The notes under the pieces were generated by a model, which did not search any database, was not told the origin of the DNA, and saw only the letters and a program-made list of their open reading frames with translations. A DNA stretch of 64,000 nucleotides from Candidatus Sumerlaeota bacterium (GTDB lineage: Bacteria > Sumerlaeota > Sumerlaeia > Sumerlaeales > Sumerlaeaceae): positions 1-64,000 of the forward strand of contig JAAZBM010000005.1 of assembly GCA_012513815.1 (NCBI GenBank), read 5' to 3'. Made by a program: the position numbers and the translations under genes. Positions 9,118 through 17,042 of this stretch are shown here, one piece after another. Within the stretch, counting starts at the first letter, position 1. Every line of letters starts with the position of its first letter.

Positions 9118-9222
9118 AGTTATTATGTTTTTTTTTCTTGACTTCTTCAGAAACTACGGCTATACAAAATCATATAAAGGATATATGCGCATGAACAAAC
9201 TTAATATTATCGCATTGGCAGC
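9101..9222 (+). repeat. Left direct repeat of the restriction island (truncated promoter/start copy)
   Basis: These 122 bases repeat 12694-12841 almost perfectly. They run from the 3' half of the terminator through the promoter, ribosome-binding site and first 13 codons of the secreted gene now at 12804. The left copy lacks 27 bases just after the first half of the -10 box, so TATAAT became TATACA, and its reading frame ends soon after the junction. It is therefore a dead remnant, and the repeat marks the insertion site. Confidence 0.85.
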
Positions 9223-9250
9223 GTCCGTCCGTTTCGCTTTTGGGCAGACA

Positions 9251-9322
9251 AGGCGGCGGTTGCCGCCGATTTCCATTTAAGGGAATGGCACTTGCTATTA
9301 TGGGGAACGACGAATAGCAAGC
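9251..9322. repeat. Three consecutive hairpins at the left end of the island
   Basis: GGCGGC/GCCGCC pairs at 9252-9267 around GGTT. CCATT/AATGG pairs over roughly 9273-9288. CTTGCTATT/AATAGCAAG pairs at 9291-9299 with 9313-9321 as a perfect 9 bp repeat. The region lies between the island junction and the end of mcrC. It has no T-tract and no reading frame, so it could be a recombination end or the 3' UTR of the mcrBC mRNA. Confidence 0.4.
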
Positions 9323-9350
9323 AAATCCAGTGAGTACCCAAACCGGAAAT

Positions 9351-10727
9351 TCATACTTGGCAAGTAGGGCACGGCGGTACCCACTCGTGCGCTTGCTTGT
9401 TGGGGAACACGCTTATGAATTCCTGTTCCTGAGTCTTTATTTTTGTGGTAAATTCCGAGTAATTCTGTGCATCTACGGGAATTTTCAAGCCGTGTTTGGT
9501 AACGGTGATATCATCACATGGCATGACATTTCCCTCATAGGTCGAACCACGATTCATTCGTAATTTCTGGTCATCAACACCGGATGCCTCTGGATAAAGG
9601 TAATAGCCAGCCTTAGCATCAAAACGGAACATATAAGCCAGCACCTGCAAATAGTCCCGATTTCCGATGTTATTGATAGGTTTGTACTTGGCGTCTGCAA
9701 TAATCCGCATCTCGCTATTACGACTGATGAAATCGGGGTAGATAAGTCCAACATTCCCATCAAACAGTCTCTGCGCACCCAGTCTCTGCGCACCCTTGCT
9801 GCCTTTATTCATTGGGTGATAGAACATATCCTCTATCAGTGAATTGATGTATTCCTCCCACAACCATGCGCCGTCAAACAGGATGCCGTATATCTGCCTC
9901 GATCCCGAACCGATTTGGTGTTTCTGATGCCGAAGGATCAAAAGGCACAGCCTCTGTAAAGCAAGATATTCTCTAAAATAAGCGCGGCGGACAGTATTCT
10001 TTTTATTCTGTTCAATGATTTTCTGCCTATCATATGGCTCATATGTCGGAGTCGCATCTATAACGAGTTTTATTTCGTCTTTCACTTTGATAAGGAGGCT
10101 GTTCCCATAAGGTTTTCTTTTAATAAATTCAATGGTATGCCTTACCAGTTCCATCAGGCTATTGTCATAGGAAAACTCTCGCTGATTATAGGCAACATCT
10201 CCGGCAAAGGGTGTATTCTTCTCAATGTGCCGTGCAACATCTATTGTTCCTTTTACATTTCCGTCATTGTATCTGCGGCGGATGTACTTTTTGAATAAGC
10301 CCTTGCGCATAGCTGCTTTCAGGTAATGTGGAAACAGGAACAGCAGAAAATTGAACAGCCGATTGTCCTGATTGGCATCAGTTTGCAAATCAACAATATT
10401 AGGAAAGTCCAGAACTTTGTCCAAAAGATACCGGAAAAAGTAATCCTCACCCTTTCCGCAAAAACGGGATTCGATAACGAGCCGCTCATCACCGCAGCCC
10501 AGAAAGCCCATTACATTCCTTGTACAATAGGTGTCATTTACGCTTTTGAGAATCATCTGATCCTGCGTAATGTCCTCTGCATTTTTTAAGATTTCCGGGA
10601 ACACAAACACACCTTCACGCTCAAGCTGCTCCAAGGTTTTATCTGCTATTTTGCCTGTGAGGGTTCTGATTTGAGAAAATGACTCTTTTTTCTGTTGGGC
10701 GTTATCCTTGATCCTGAGTAGCTTCAT
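9351..10727 (-). CDS. mcrC: McrC-like nuclease subunit of an McrBC restriction system
   Basis: A protein of about 458 residues of the McrC family, the endonuclease partner of McrB in restriction of modified (methylated) DNA. The PD-(D/E)xK core is visible as LIYPDFISR followed by IIADAKYKP (about residues 335-355), giving the Asp and the D-A-K pair of the active site. The start MKLLRIKDNA at 10727 is chosen because AGAGGT lies 7 bases upstream. The longer frame, which adds 15 residues, lacks such a site. The gene overlaps the end of mcrB by 26 bases. The C-terminus has an odd CPTC pair. Confidence 0.88.
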   Translation of the reverse strand: MKLLRIKDNAQQKKESFSQIRTLTGKIADKTLEQLEREGVFVFPEILKNAEDITQDQMILKSVNDTYCTRNVMGFLGCGDERLVIESRFCGKGEDYFFRYLLDKVLDFPNIVDLQTDANQDNRLFNFLLFLFPHYLKAAMRKGLFKKYIRRRYNDGNVKGTIDVARHIEKNTPFAGDVAYNQREFSYDNSLMELVRHTIEFIKRKPYGNSLLIKVKDEIKLVIDATPTYEPYDRQKIIEQNKKNTVRRAYFREYLALQRLCLLILRHQKHQIGSGSRQIYGILFDGAWLWEEYINSLIEDMFYHPMNKGSKGAQRLGAQRLFDGNVGLIYPDFISRNSEMRIIADAKYKPINNIGNRDYLQVLAYMFRFDAKAGYYLYPEASGVDDQKLRMNRGSTYEGNVMPCDDITVTKHGLKIPVDAQNYSEFTTKIKTQEQEFISVFPNKQAHEWVPPCPTCQV

Positions 10728-12108
10728 GTACATCACCTCTGGACTGGTTCGGATAGCCGTATGCCTTCGCAAACCGCTTCATAATCTCTTCTTCATCTTT
10801 CATCCCCTGAATGTATTCTTGGAGGAGCGGTTGCAGATAATCGGTCCATAGCTGATCAAAGTCCAGTGTTTTCAGCTTGAGAAAGTAAGAAGCACCGATT
10901 TGATAATTCTTGTTCAAATCCTCAACTGCAGAAATTTCCTTATTAAGGGCAGCCATTCTTCTGATTGCCTCAGCCTCCAATTCCTCATTTTCCAGCAATG
11001 CCAGCATCTCAAGGCGCTCATCCGCCGGAAGCTCCACAAAACGGAATCGGCGACGCATAGCAAAATCAAAGCTATCCACAGAACGGTCAATATCGTTCAT
11101 AGTACCGATGATATAGACATTTTCAGGGATATAAAATTTTTCATCCGGGTTGGGGTGCAGATTGGAATACTGCGTAGAAATCTCACCAGATTTTCCACGA
11201 TAACCGGGGTCAATTGCAAAGAACAGTTCACCGAAAATCTTTGAAATCTCGCCGCGGTTGATTTCATCAATGATGAATATGTATTTTTTCAGTTCCTCCT
11301 GTTTTGTCCTTGCTTTTGAAGCCGTGATTTTCTTGGCTTTAATAGCTTCGTAGATGGGTAAGTCATAGGAGTACCCTTGTGAAGCAAAAGTTTTTCCAAA
11401 AAAGGTCGTAATGTCCTTTACTTTTGTAAACTCCTGTCCGGACTCCAGCATCCTTCTAACTTCATCCAGATTCAGAGCAAGCTTGTTGACAGATGCGTTT
11501 CCGGGAATGGAGACATTGATATGCCTGTCATCCACGCTGGTAATGGTAAATTCATTTTTATGTTTCGTCTTAAATGTGTCAACACCAAACTCAACGCTGG
11601 AGAAAAACTCCGTCATGGATTCTTGAACCATGATTTCCTTTTCCATTGTTTCTGGGGATTTTTGTGAATCCTCATAGTTCTTTCTGGCACGGGCGACAAA
11701 CTTCTTGAAAATGCCGTCCTGCAATTCAAAGCCCATCGTCCCATCGTCGTTGACCTTCGGTCTCAGTCCTTCCACAAAATCAGAGTAGTCATAACTCGGA
11801 TGGAACTGAACAAACTCCACCTGTTTTTTCAGCTCGTCAGTAAGACAACTATAGTTATCCTCATAACCATTGCTGATAATATCCGCAGCAATTTCTTTGG
11901 CGAGATAGGACTTTCCAGTGCCGGGTGCGCCTCTGAAGATCAGATTTTTGGATTCAATCAGCATAGAGGAGAAAGGATTCCGATACCCTTTGAACTGTTG
12001 GACAAGTTCTTCCTGAACAGCGGCCTCCGTTTCTGCCGCCGAGGTCTCTTTCTCATCTTTTTCTGCGGTAATGGTTAATTCGAACTTCTCCTGTTGCTTT
12101 GTCTCCAT
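10702..12108 (-). CDS. mcrB: McrB-like AAA+ GTPase/ATPase, open frame from an internal ATG
   Basis: The intact open frame is 468 residues and contains the motor of McrB. Walker A is GAPGTGKS (about residue 59), Walker B is IFIIDEINRGEISKIFGELF (about 275), and the McrB-type signature GTMNDIDRSVDSFDFAMRRRFRF (about 320) contains sensor 1 and the arginine finger. McrB forms hexamers that drive McrC. The normal N-terminal DNA-recognition head is encoded just upstream but out of frame, so this frame begins after it (METKQQEKF). If expressed from here the product would resemble the short McrB form of E. coli, which lacks the DNA-binding domain. Confidence 0.85.
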   Translation of the reverse strand: METKQQEKFELTITAEKDEKETSAAETEAAVQEELVQQFKGYRNPFSSMLIESKNLIFRGAPGTGKSYLAKEIAADIISNGYEDNYSCLTDELKKQVEFVQFHPSYDYSDFVEGLRPKVNDDGTMGFELQDGIFKKFVARARKNYEDSQKSPETMEKEIMVQESMTEFFSSVEFGVDTFKTKHKNEFTITSVDDRHINVSIPGNASVNKLALNLDEVRRMLESGQEFTKVKDITTFFGKTFASQGYSYDLPIYEAIKAKKITASKARTKQEELKKYIFIIDEINRGEISKIFGELFFAIDPGYRGKSGEISTQYSNLHPNPDEKFYIPENVYIIGTMNDIDRSVDSFDFAMRRRFRFVELPADERLEMLALLENEELEAEAIRRMAALNKEISAVEDLNKNYQIGASYFLKLKTLDFDQLWTDYLQPLLQEYIQGMKDEEEIMKRFAKAYGYPNQSRGDVHEATQDQG

Positions 12109-12343
12109 AATGAAACCCTGTCCTTCCAGAAAACTTTTTGCTTCTACGGCATTAGAGCCGTCCGTGGAAATATTCCGTTTGCCAAATGGTCAGCAACGGC
12201 TACTACATACTCGGTGGATACTTTTTTCCATCCTCAGAAACAAATACATATTTTACGCTCATATTATGTTCGGGAACTCCGTTCTCGTTGGTAAATTTCA
12301 GGGCATCAATGATATCCTGTTCCTTCAGCTTTGGTATAGCCAT
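12109..12343 (-). pseudogene. Frameshifted N-terminal head of mcrB
   Basis: Reading from an ATG at 12343, preceded by a good GAGGAGG site, gives MAIPKLKEQDIIDALKFTNE and continues to KKYPP. A frame change near 12212 is needed to continue YVVAVADHLANG. Another near 12170-12175 is needed to continue ISTDGSNAVEAKSFLEGQGF, which runs into the open mcrB frame at 12108. Together these make a continuous N-terminal head of the type found on Gram-positive McrB-like proteins. Two small indels have therefore broken the gene, unless they are sequencing errors. Confidence 0.75.
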
Positions 12344-12360
12344 ACTGCACCTCCTCAATT

Positions 12361-12402
12361 GTGTGTACACACATTATAGCATACAGCCTAGATATTTTTC
12401 AA
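12361..12402 (-). promoter_or_regulatory. mcrBC promoter with a palindrome at the start site
   Basis: On the minus strand TTGAAA (12402-12397) and TATAAT (12378-12373) are 18 bases apart, with TG near the -10. The perfect 12 bp palindrome GTGTGTACACAC (12361-12372) directly follows the -10 box and covers the expected start of transcription, which is a typical place for a repressor site. The ribosome-binding site GAGGAGG and the ATG at 12343 follow. Confidence 0.65.
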
Positions 12403-12584
12403 TAGGTCCGCCGAAAACTATCGCATTAAAGTGTAACTTCTCTGTGAAGCCAAGATACTGAATAATGACTTCATTAGTGCTTTCAAATCAATTCATACGG
12501 GATATGAAGTCGGGTATTATCCATTCTTGAACAACACACCACAAAGCAGAAAATGAGAAATTTTCGACCCTTAAACGCACAAAA

Positions 12585-12618
12585 CAGACGACACCTAACC
12601 GAAGTTGAATGTCGTCTG
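12585..12618. repeat. Inverted repeat in the right flank of the island
   Basis: CAGACGACA (12585-12593) pairs with TGTCGTCTG (12610-12618) across a 16-base loop. It lies in 350 bases (12344-12693) that hold the mcrB promoter but no gene I can support. The function is unknown; it might be a terminator remnant or an element end. Confidence 0.4.
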
Positions 12619-12693
12619 CTTGTTTCCAATCCTGTTTGACAGATGCCGTAATCCGTAATTTTTGATGGATTACTGTCTTATGGACACTCTGCT

Positions 12694-12841
12694 AAACCGG
12701 GGCGTTTTTTAGTTATTATGTTTTTTTTCTTGACTTCTTCAGAAATAACGGCTATAATTAATTAAGTGATAGGGAAACCATATCAAAATCATATAAAGGA
12801 TATATGCGCATGAACAAACTTAATATTATCGCATTGGCAGC
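12694..12841 (+). repeat. Right direct repeat of the restriction island (intact copy)
   Basis: This is the 148-base intact partner of 9101-9222. It starts in the middle of the upstream gene's terminator (AAACCGGGGCG) and ends in codon 13 of the gene at 12804. It keeps the full -10 box and the 27 bases missing from the left copy. Confidence 0.85.
12730..12758 (+). promoter_or_regulatory. Sigma70-type promoter of the secreted protein at 12804
   Basis: TTGACT (12730-12735) and TATAAT (12753-12758) are separated by exactly 17 bases. The left repeat copy carries the same -35 box but a deleted -10 box, which supports these as the working elements. Confidence 0.75.
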
Positions 12842-14228
12842 TTGCGCCTTCGCGCTTGCCTCCGTTGCGGACGCAATTCCATTCGCGTCAAAAGTAGCGG
12901 CGACGAATAAAACCGTCGCGACAAACGCAAATATTGACGTAACCTACTTCCTCAATGAGGCTGCGCAAGACGTGGCCGTCAATCTTCTTGACGCAAGCGA
13001 CAATGTCGCCGCAACCGCCGTTGGAACAACCGCAGCGGGCGTCAATAGCGCGACCGTCAAAGCCCCTGCTACTGCTGGTGCATACAGACTTCAGATTTCT
13101 GTCACCGGCGCCGCCGCCGAGCAAAAAGTCATCAACGCCTTTTACTCGGAATACTGGGATGAAGGAGCCAACCCCATTGCGGACGCCTGCCCCGATGCGA
13201 CACGCTCCATCTATAACGGTTTCTCGCCCCGTGGCGCTCTGGCCGTGACGGATCAAGACCTTGACAACTTCGGACGCATCATGATGATTTCGGCCTTGGG
13301 CAGCGACCACTGTTGGGCCATGAACACTGACGCCGCTCTTGGATGGTGGTTCCCGACCGAAACTCAAAAAGGTAAAGACACAGCCAATGTCAAATCCGCT
13401 TCAGCGCCTGCCAGTTCCATGGTTATGAGTGCAGGTTGGATGCCCGACGGTCAAACATCACTCCAATACTCCGGACAAAATGGCAATACCAACCCTAGCG
13501 CAGGTTACGCGTTCCAAGTTGGTGGAACAGATGATACGGATATCGTCGACAAAACAAACGGTATGCTGAGTGGACTCTATGCCCGCGGCGCCACAGTATT
13601 TGACTATGGTGACAAACGCTACCTCCTTCAGGCAGCCGGTGGTAATTTCTATCGCGCCGAAATGGACAAGACAACCAACTTGCCCGATGAGGCAACCCGC
13701 ATTACGTTGTTGACCGGTGCCACCTCGGCGAAAAATGCCTTTACCTATGGTGACCATGTCTATTGCGTCGACAGAACAGGCAAAAAGGTTTATCGTTTCA
13801 CGACTGAACAACTCGCCAATGCTACGGAAGGAATGGCTCTTCCCACTGCGGAATGGATTGCCGACTGCGCCGCTGGCGAATCGATTACTTACGTCTGCTT
13901 CGGACCGCAAGGCGAAGTATACGCAATGAACAGAGGTAGCTCCTCCACAGATATTCTTTATCTCGGAAACGACAGCGAAGCCACCAGTTCCAAAGTCGTC
14001 GACTTAGCGGCCGACACCGTTGCCTCGCTTGCGTTCACGGTTAACGCAACCTATGGTTGCTTCGCCACTGACCCCGCCGGAAACTTCATCATCGGCGACA
14101 ATGGCAAGGAAATTCTTGTCGCGCTTGCCCCCGCCAACACCGGCGGCACATTCGCGACCAAAGCGCCTCTCTCACAGAACATCACTGTTGAATCGGGCGC
14201 TGGTGTTGCGGACTGGACACTGCAGTAA
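12804..14228 (+). CDS. Secreted Ig-like plus beta-propeller-like protein with C-terminal DW tail
   Basis: The protein has 474 residues and a signal peptide (NKLNIIALAACAFALASVADA). Next comes an Ig/FlgD-like strand-rich module of about 80 residues (VAATNKTVATNANIDVTYF to GAYRLQISVTG). A long repeat-rich body follows with blades resembling a beta-propeller (GDKRYLLQAAGG, GDHVYCVDRTG, GPQGEVYAMNRG). It ends GAGVADWTLQ, a variant of the exported-protein tag. No enzyme motif is seen. ATG codons occur at 12804 and 12810; the second has better spacing from AAAGGA at 12795-12800. Before the island inserted, the gene directly followed the one at 7042. Confidence 0.75.
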   Translation: MRMNKLNIIALAACAFALASVADAIPFASKVAATNKTVATNANIDVTYFLNEAAQDVAVNLLDASDNVAATAVGTTAAGVNSATVKAPATAGAYRLQISVTGAAAEQKVINAFYSEYWDEGANPIADACPDATRSIYNGFSPRGALAVTDQDLDNFGRIMMISALGSDHCWAMNTDAALGWWFPTETQKGKDTANVKSASAPASSMVMSAGWMPDGQTSLQYSGQNGNTNPSAGYAFQVGGTDDTDIVDKTNGMLSGLYARGATVFDYGDKRYLLQAAGGNFYRAEMDKTTNLPDEATRITLLTGATSAKNAFTYGDHVYCVDRTGKKVYRFTTEQLANATEGMALPTAEWIADCAAGESITYVCFGPQGEVYAMNRGSSSTDILYLGNDSEATSSKVVDLAADTVASLAFTVNATYGCFATDPAGNFIIGDNGKEILVALAPANTGGTFATKAPLSQNITVESGAGVADWTLQ

Positions 14229-14265
14229 CTCTGTACTCCTGTTGCAAAACAAGAAATCATAACAC

Positions 14266-14305
14266 AGAAGAACCCTTTCTCATCTCATCGAGAGAGGGTT
14301 CTTCT
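14266..14305 (+). terminator. Long hairpin after the secreted protein gene
   Basis: A 16 bp stem pairs 14266-14281 with 14290-14305 with one G-T pair around an 8-base loop. The following sequence (ACTGTTATC) is a poor T-run, so it may act mainly to stabilise or partly terminate before the gene at 14329. Confidence 0.6.
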
Positions 14306-14328
14306 ACTGTTATCACAAGGAAATGACC

Positions 14329-15123
14329 ATGAGAACAAAATACATAATTCTGCTAACTGCGATGGTAGCAACATCAATGATAATGATGAATGCCTGTGAC
14401 AACAAGAAACCGGCCCCCGCGCAGGAAGAACAAAAGTCATCTATCACAACGCACAAGAGAACACCGAAGAAAATTCGCGCAAGAAAACGCAACACGGAAA
14501 TGACAACCACCGCCAGCGAGCAGATGACAACGGCGACTGACACGAACACTTCAGCGCCCGAGGAAATAGCGGCCGAAAAGAAGGCAAAGAAACTTGCGGC
14601 GGAAATCAAGGCACGAGCCACAACTCTTACGGGAACAATTGCTCTCGCACGTGTCATCGTCGAGGGCGAAACCACCGACCCTGTCACCAAAGCGGAGAAC
14701 GTCCTTGCGACACTGCCGCCCCTGCCTCCGCCCACGGATCTCAACACAACACTCACCGAAGACGCATGGAAAGCGTTGCCCACCGACCAAGCTGTCAGCC
14801 AAGCAAAGGCGCGATTCCAAAAAGCAGTGGACTCACGCAAACCCGGGCAGCATCTTGACGTAGCCGAAACCCGAAGCACCTGCACGTACTTAGAGGGTTA
14901 CGCCAAGAAGCTTCAGTCGCTCAAATACGGCTCACAAAAGGGACAACTATCAAAAGACGATTGGGAAAATTTGCAAGTGTTCGTTTTTGACGCATGCAGC
15001 GACCTGACCGAAGCGGCAAACATCGGCGGCTCGGTACCTGTCGAGAAGGTGGAGCAATTGTTGCGCCGCGCCGAAGGCAACCTCAAACAGGCCGAGGCCA
15101 TCGCTCGCACTGCCAATCGGTGA
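14329..15123 (+). CDS. Putative lipoprotein of unknown function
   Basis: This protein of about 264 residues begins MRTKYIILLTAMVATSMIMM and has a Cys at the N-A-C that follows, a plausible lipobox, so it is probably a lipoprotein. After it come a charged low-complexity linker (residues 25-80, Lys/Thr/Glu-rich) and a helical domain. The latter half is soluble with regular heptad-like Leu/Ala spacing. I recognise no family. The start at 14329 has AAGGA 7 bases upstream; the ATG at 14323 is too close to that site. Confidence 0.6.
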   Translation: MRTKYIILLTAMVATSMIMMNACDNKKPAPAQEEQKSSITTHKRTPKKIRARKRNTEMTTTASEQMTTATDTNTSAPEEIAAEKKAKKLAAEIKARATTLTGTIALARVIVEGETTDPVTKAENVLATLPPLPPPTDLNTTLTEDAWKALPTDQAVSQAKARFQKAVDSRKPGQHLDVAETRSTCTYLEGYAKKLQSLKYGSQKGQLSKDDWENLQVFVFDACSDLTEAANIGGSVPVEKVEQLLRRAEGNLKQAEAIARTANR

Positions 15124-15216
15124 CGCTTCTTTGTCATTGATTCCAAGAAATTATTATACCGAAAAGAGGGTACTTGCTAAAGGATTCTATCTGTATAATT
15201 CGGGATATGAAAAAAG

Positions 15217-15666
15217 ATGCGAATTGTTTTTGCGAACGACCACGCCGCCTTTGAGGCGCGTGTTGCCTTGATTGAACATTTACGCGACCTGGGGCACGAG
15301 GTTTTGGATTGCGGAACAAGCACCAAAGAGAGCGTGGACTATCCATGTGTTGTTGTTCCGGCGATAAAGGCTCTGCGCGAGGGCGCCGTCGACCGCATTG
15401 TCCTCATGTGTGGGTCCGGCTTGGGCGTCAGCATCGCCGCGAACAGATACGAAGGAATTCGCTGTGCTCTCTGCACGGACGAGTATGCGGCCGAGATGTC
15501 GCGCAGACATAACAACGCGAACGCCATTGCCTTGCGCGCGCGGGAACAGGACCCGGCGATGAACATCCGCGTTCTGGATAAATGGCTGACAACGGACTAC
15601 GAGGGCGGTCGGCATCAGAGACGCGTAGAACTCATTGATTCTATGCCAAAGAACGAAAAGTTTTGA
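15217..15666 (+). CDS. rpiB: Ribose-5-phosphate isomerase B
   Basis: This 149-residue enzyme interconverts ribose 5-phosphate and ribulose 5-phosphate in the pentose phosphate pathway. It has the RpiB/LacAB pattern: an N-terminal [11 protein letters not shown] phosphate-binding strand, the catalytic Cys loop [23 protein letters not shown] (Cys about residue 67) and the [14 protein letters not shown] helix. A TATAAT box at 15194-15199 with a poor -35 lies 17 bases before the ATG, giving a very short leader. glyA follows after 28 bases and is probably cotranscribed. Confidence 0.9.
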   Translation: MRIVFANDHAAFEARVALIEHLRDLGHEVLDCGTSTKESVDYPCVVVPAIKALREGAVDRIVLMCGSGLGVSIAANRYEGIRCALCTDEYAAEMSRRHNNANAIALRAREQDPAMNIRVLDKWLTTDYEGGRHQRRVELIDSMPKNEKF

Positions 15667-15694
15667 ACTACATATTACAGGAGACATATCAACC

Positions 15695-16957
15695 ATGAGC
15701 GATTTATGGATTGAAAGCAACACGATGGCAACGGCGGACCCGGAGGTATTCAACGCCATTTGCGCCGAAGAAGCTCGCCAAAGCGAAGGGCTCGAAATGA
15801 TTGCGAGCGAAAACTTTGTTAGCCGCGCCATACTGCAGGCACTCGGAACAGTCCTGACAAACAAGTATGCCGAAGGCTTGCCTGGCAAAAGATACTATGG
15901 CGGGTGCCAGTGTGTCGACGTGGTCGAGCAAATGGCAATCGACCGTGTGAAGAAGCTCTTCAACGCGGAGCATGCCAATGTTCAGCCGCACTCCGGAGCA
16001 CAGGCAAACACCGCCGTATTCTTCGCCACGATGAAGCCCGGCGACACCTTCCTCGGAATGAATCTCGCCCATGGTGGTCACCTCACGCACGGCTCGCCCG
16101 TCAGCTTGTCGGGGCAGTACTTCAACGCCGTATCATACGGCGTGCGCAAAGACACCGAGACAATCGACTATGACGACATGGCGGCAAAGGCCAAAGAGTT
16201 CAAACCAAAGGTCATCATCGGCGGCTCATCAAGCTATCCAAGACAAATCGACTTCGCCAAGATGGCGGAAATCGCGAAAGAAAACGGCGCCTTGCTGATG
16301 GTTGATATGGCGCACTATTCGGGACTCATCGCCGCCGGACTGTACGACTCCCCCGTGCCATACGCGGATTTCGTGACAAGCACAACGCACAAGACCCTCC
16401 GCGGCCCACGCTCCGGCATGGTGCTCAGTAAAGCCGAACACGCCGCCGCAATCAACAAGGCCGTCTTCCCCGGAATTCAGGGCGGGCCATTGATGCACGT
16501 CATCGCCGCAAAAGCGATTTGCTTTGGCGAGGCTCTGAAGCCCGAGTTCAAGGACTACCAGCACAGAGTCCGCATGAATGCCGACGCGCTCGCCGAGGAA
16601 CTTCAGGCACAGGGACTACGCCTCGTCTCGGGCGGAACCGACTGCCACATGATGATGATTGACCTGACCAGTATCGGCGAAATCACCGGCAAAATCGCGC
16701 AGCAAGTGCTCGAGGAGGCCGGCATCACAACGAACAAGAACATGATTCCATACGACACGCGCAAGCCCATGGAAGCCAGCGGCATTCGCATCGGCACACC
16801 GGCGCTCACGACACGTGGCATGGGAACTGAAGAAATGCAGACCATCGCCAGATGGATCGCTCAGGTGCTCAAGGCGCCCGAGGACAAAGAACTCGTGAAG
16901 AAGGTTCACGCGAGCGTCACCGAGTTGGCCTCGCAATTCCCTCTTCATCGCGCGTAA
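15695..16957 (+). CDS. glyA: Serine hydroxymethyltransferase
   Basis: The enzyme is 420 residues, the usual size. It is a PLP-dependent enzyme converting serine and tetrahydrofolate to glycine and methylene-THF. Visible signatures are the N-terminal [18 protein letters not shown], then [26 protein letters not shown], and the Schiff-base lysine motif [13 protein letters not shown] (about residue 230). The start MSDLWIES is preferred because ACAGGAGA lies 9 bases upstream; an in-frame ATG at 15635 would overlap rpiB and add 20 unlikely residues. An 8 bp inverted repeat (16983-16990 with 17008-17015) follows the gene. Confidence 0.95.
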   Translation: MSDLWIESNTMATADPEVFNAICAEEARQSEGLEMIASENFVSRAILQALGTVLTNKYAEGLPGKRYYGGCQCVDVVEQMAIDRVKKLFNAEHANVQPHSGAQANTAVFFATMKPGDTFLGMNLAHGGHLTHGSPVSLSGQYFNAVSYGVRKDTETIDYDDMAAKAKEFKPKVIIGGSSSYPRQIDFAKMAEIAKENGALLMVDMAHYSGLIAAGLYDSPVPYADFVTSTTHKTLRGPRSGMVLSKAEHAAAINKAVFPGIQGGPLMHVIAAKAICFGEALKPEFKDYQHRVRMNADALAEELQAQGLRLVSGGTDCHMMMIDLTSIGEITGKIAQQVLEEAGITTNKNMIPYDTRKPMEASGIRIGTPALTTRGMGTEEMQTIARWIAQVLKAPEDKELVKKVHASVTELASQFPLHRA

Positions 16958-17042
16958 CACAAAACCGCAAAACGACTATGATGGCGACAGTGGCGTGTGA
17001 ATCGTCCCTGTCGCCCTATTGTTTCAACACAGTGAGGATGAA

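Larger units (their letters stand above)
9223..12693. mobile_element. Inserted McrBC restriction island
   Basis: About 3.47 kb lies between two copies of a 122/148 bp direct repeat and interrupts what was a simple tandem of two secreted-protein genes. It carries only mcrB and mcrC, both on the minus strand, with more A+T-rich composition than the surroundings. The protein sequences look like those of low-GC Gram-positive bacteria. No integrase or transposase is present, so the entry mechanism is unknown. The long flanking repeats fit a single recombination event with a circular molecule carrying a local segment, or a duplication created during insertion. Confidence 0.7.

Noticed and set aside
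9223-12693. CRISPR array or prophage in the low-GC island
   Set aside because: There is no repeat-spacer periodicity, no integrase and no phage structural gene; only mcrB and mcrC are present.
12344-12693. Additional small gene upstream of mcrB
   Set aside because: Only the mcrB promoter, a palindrome and one inverted repeat are visible; the short frames have no ribosome-binding site.
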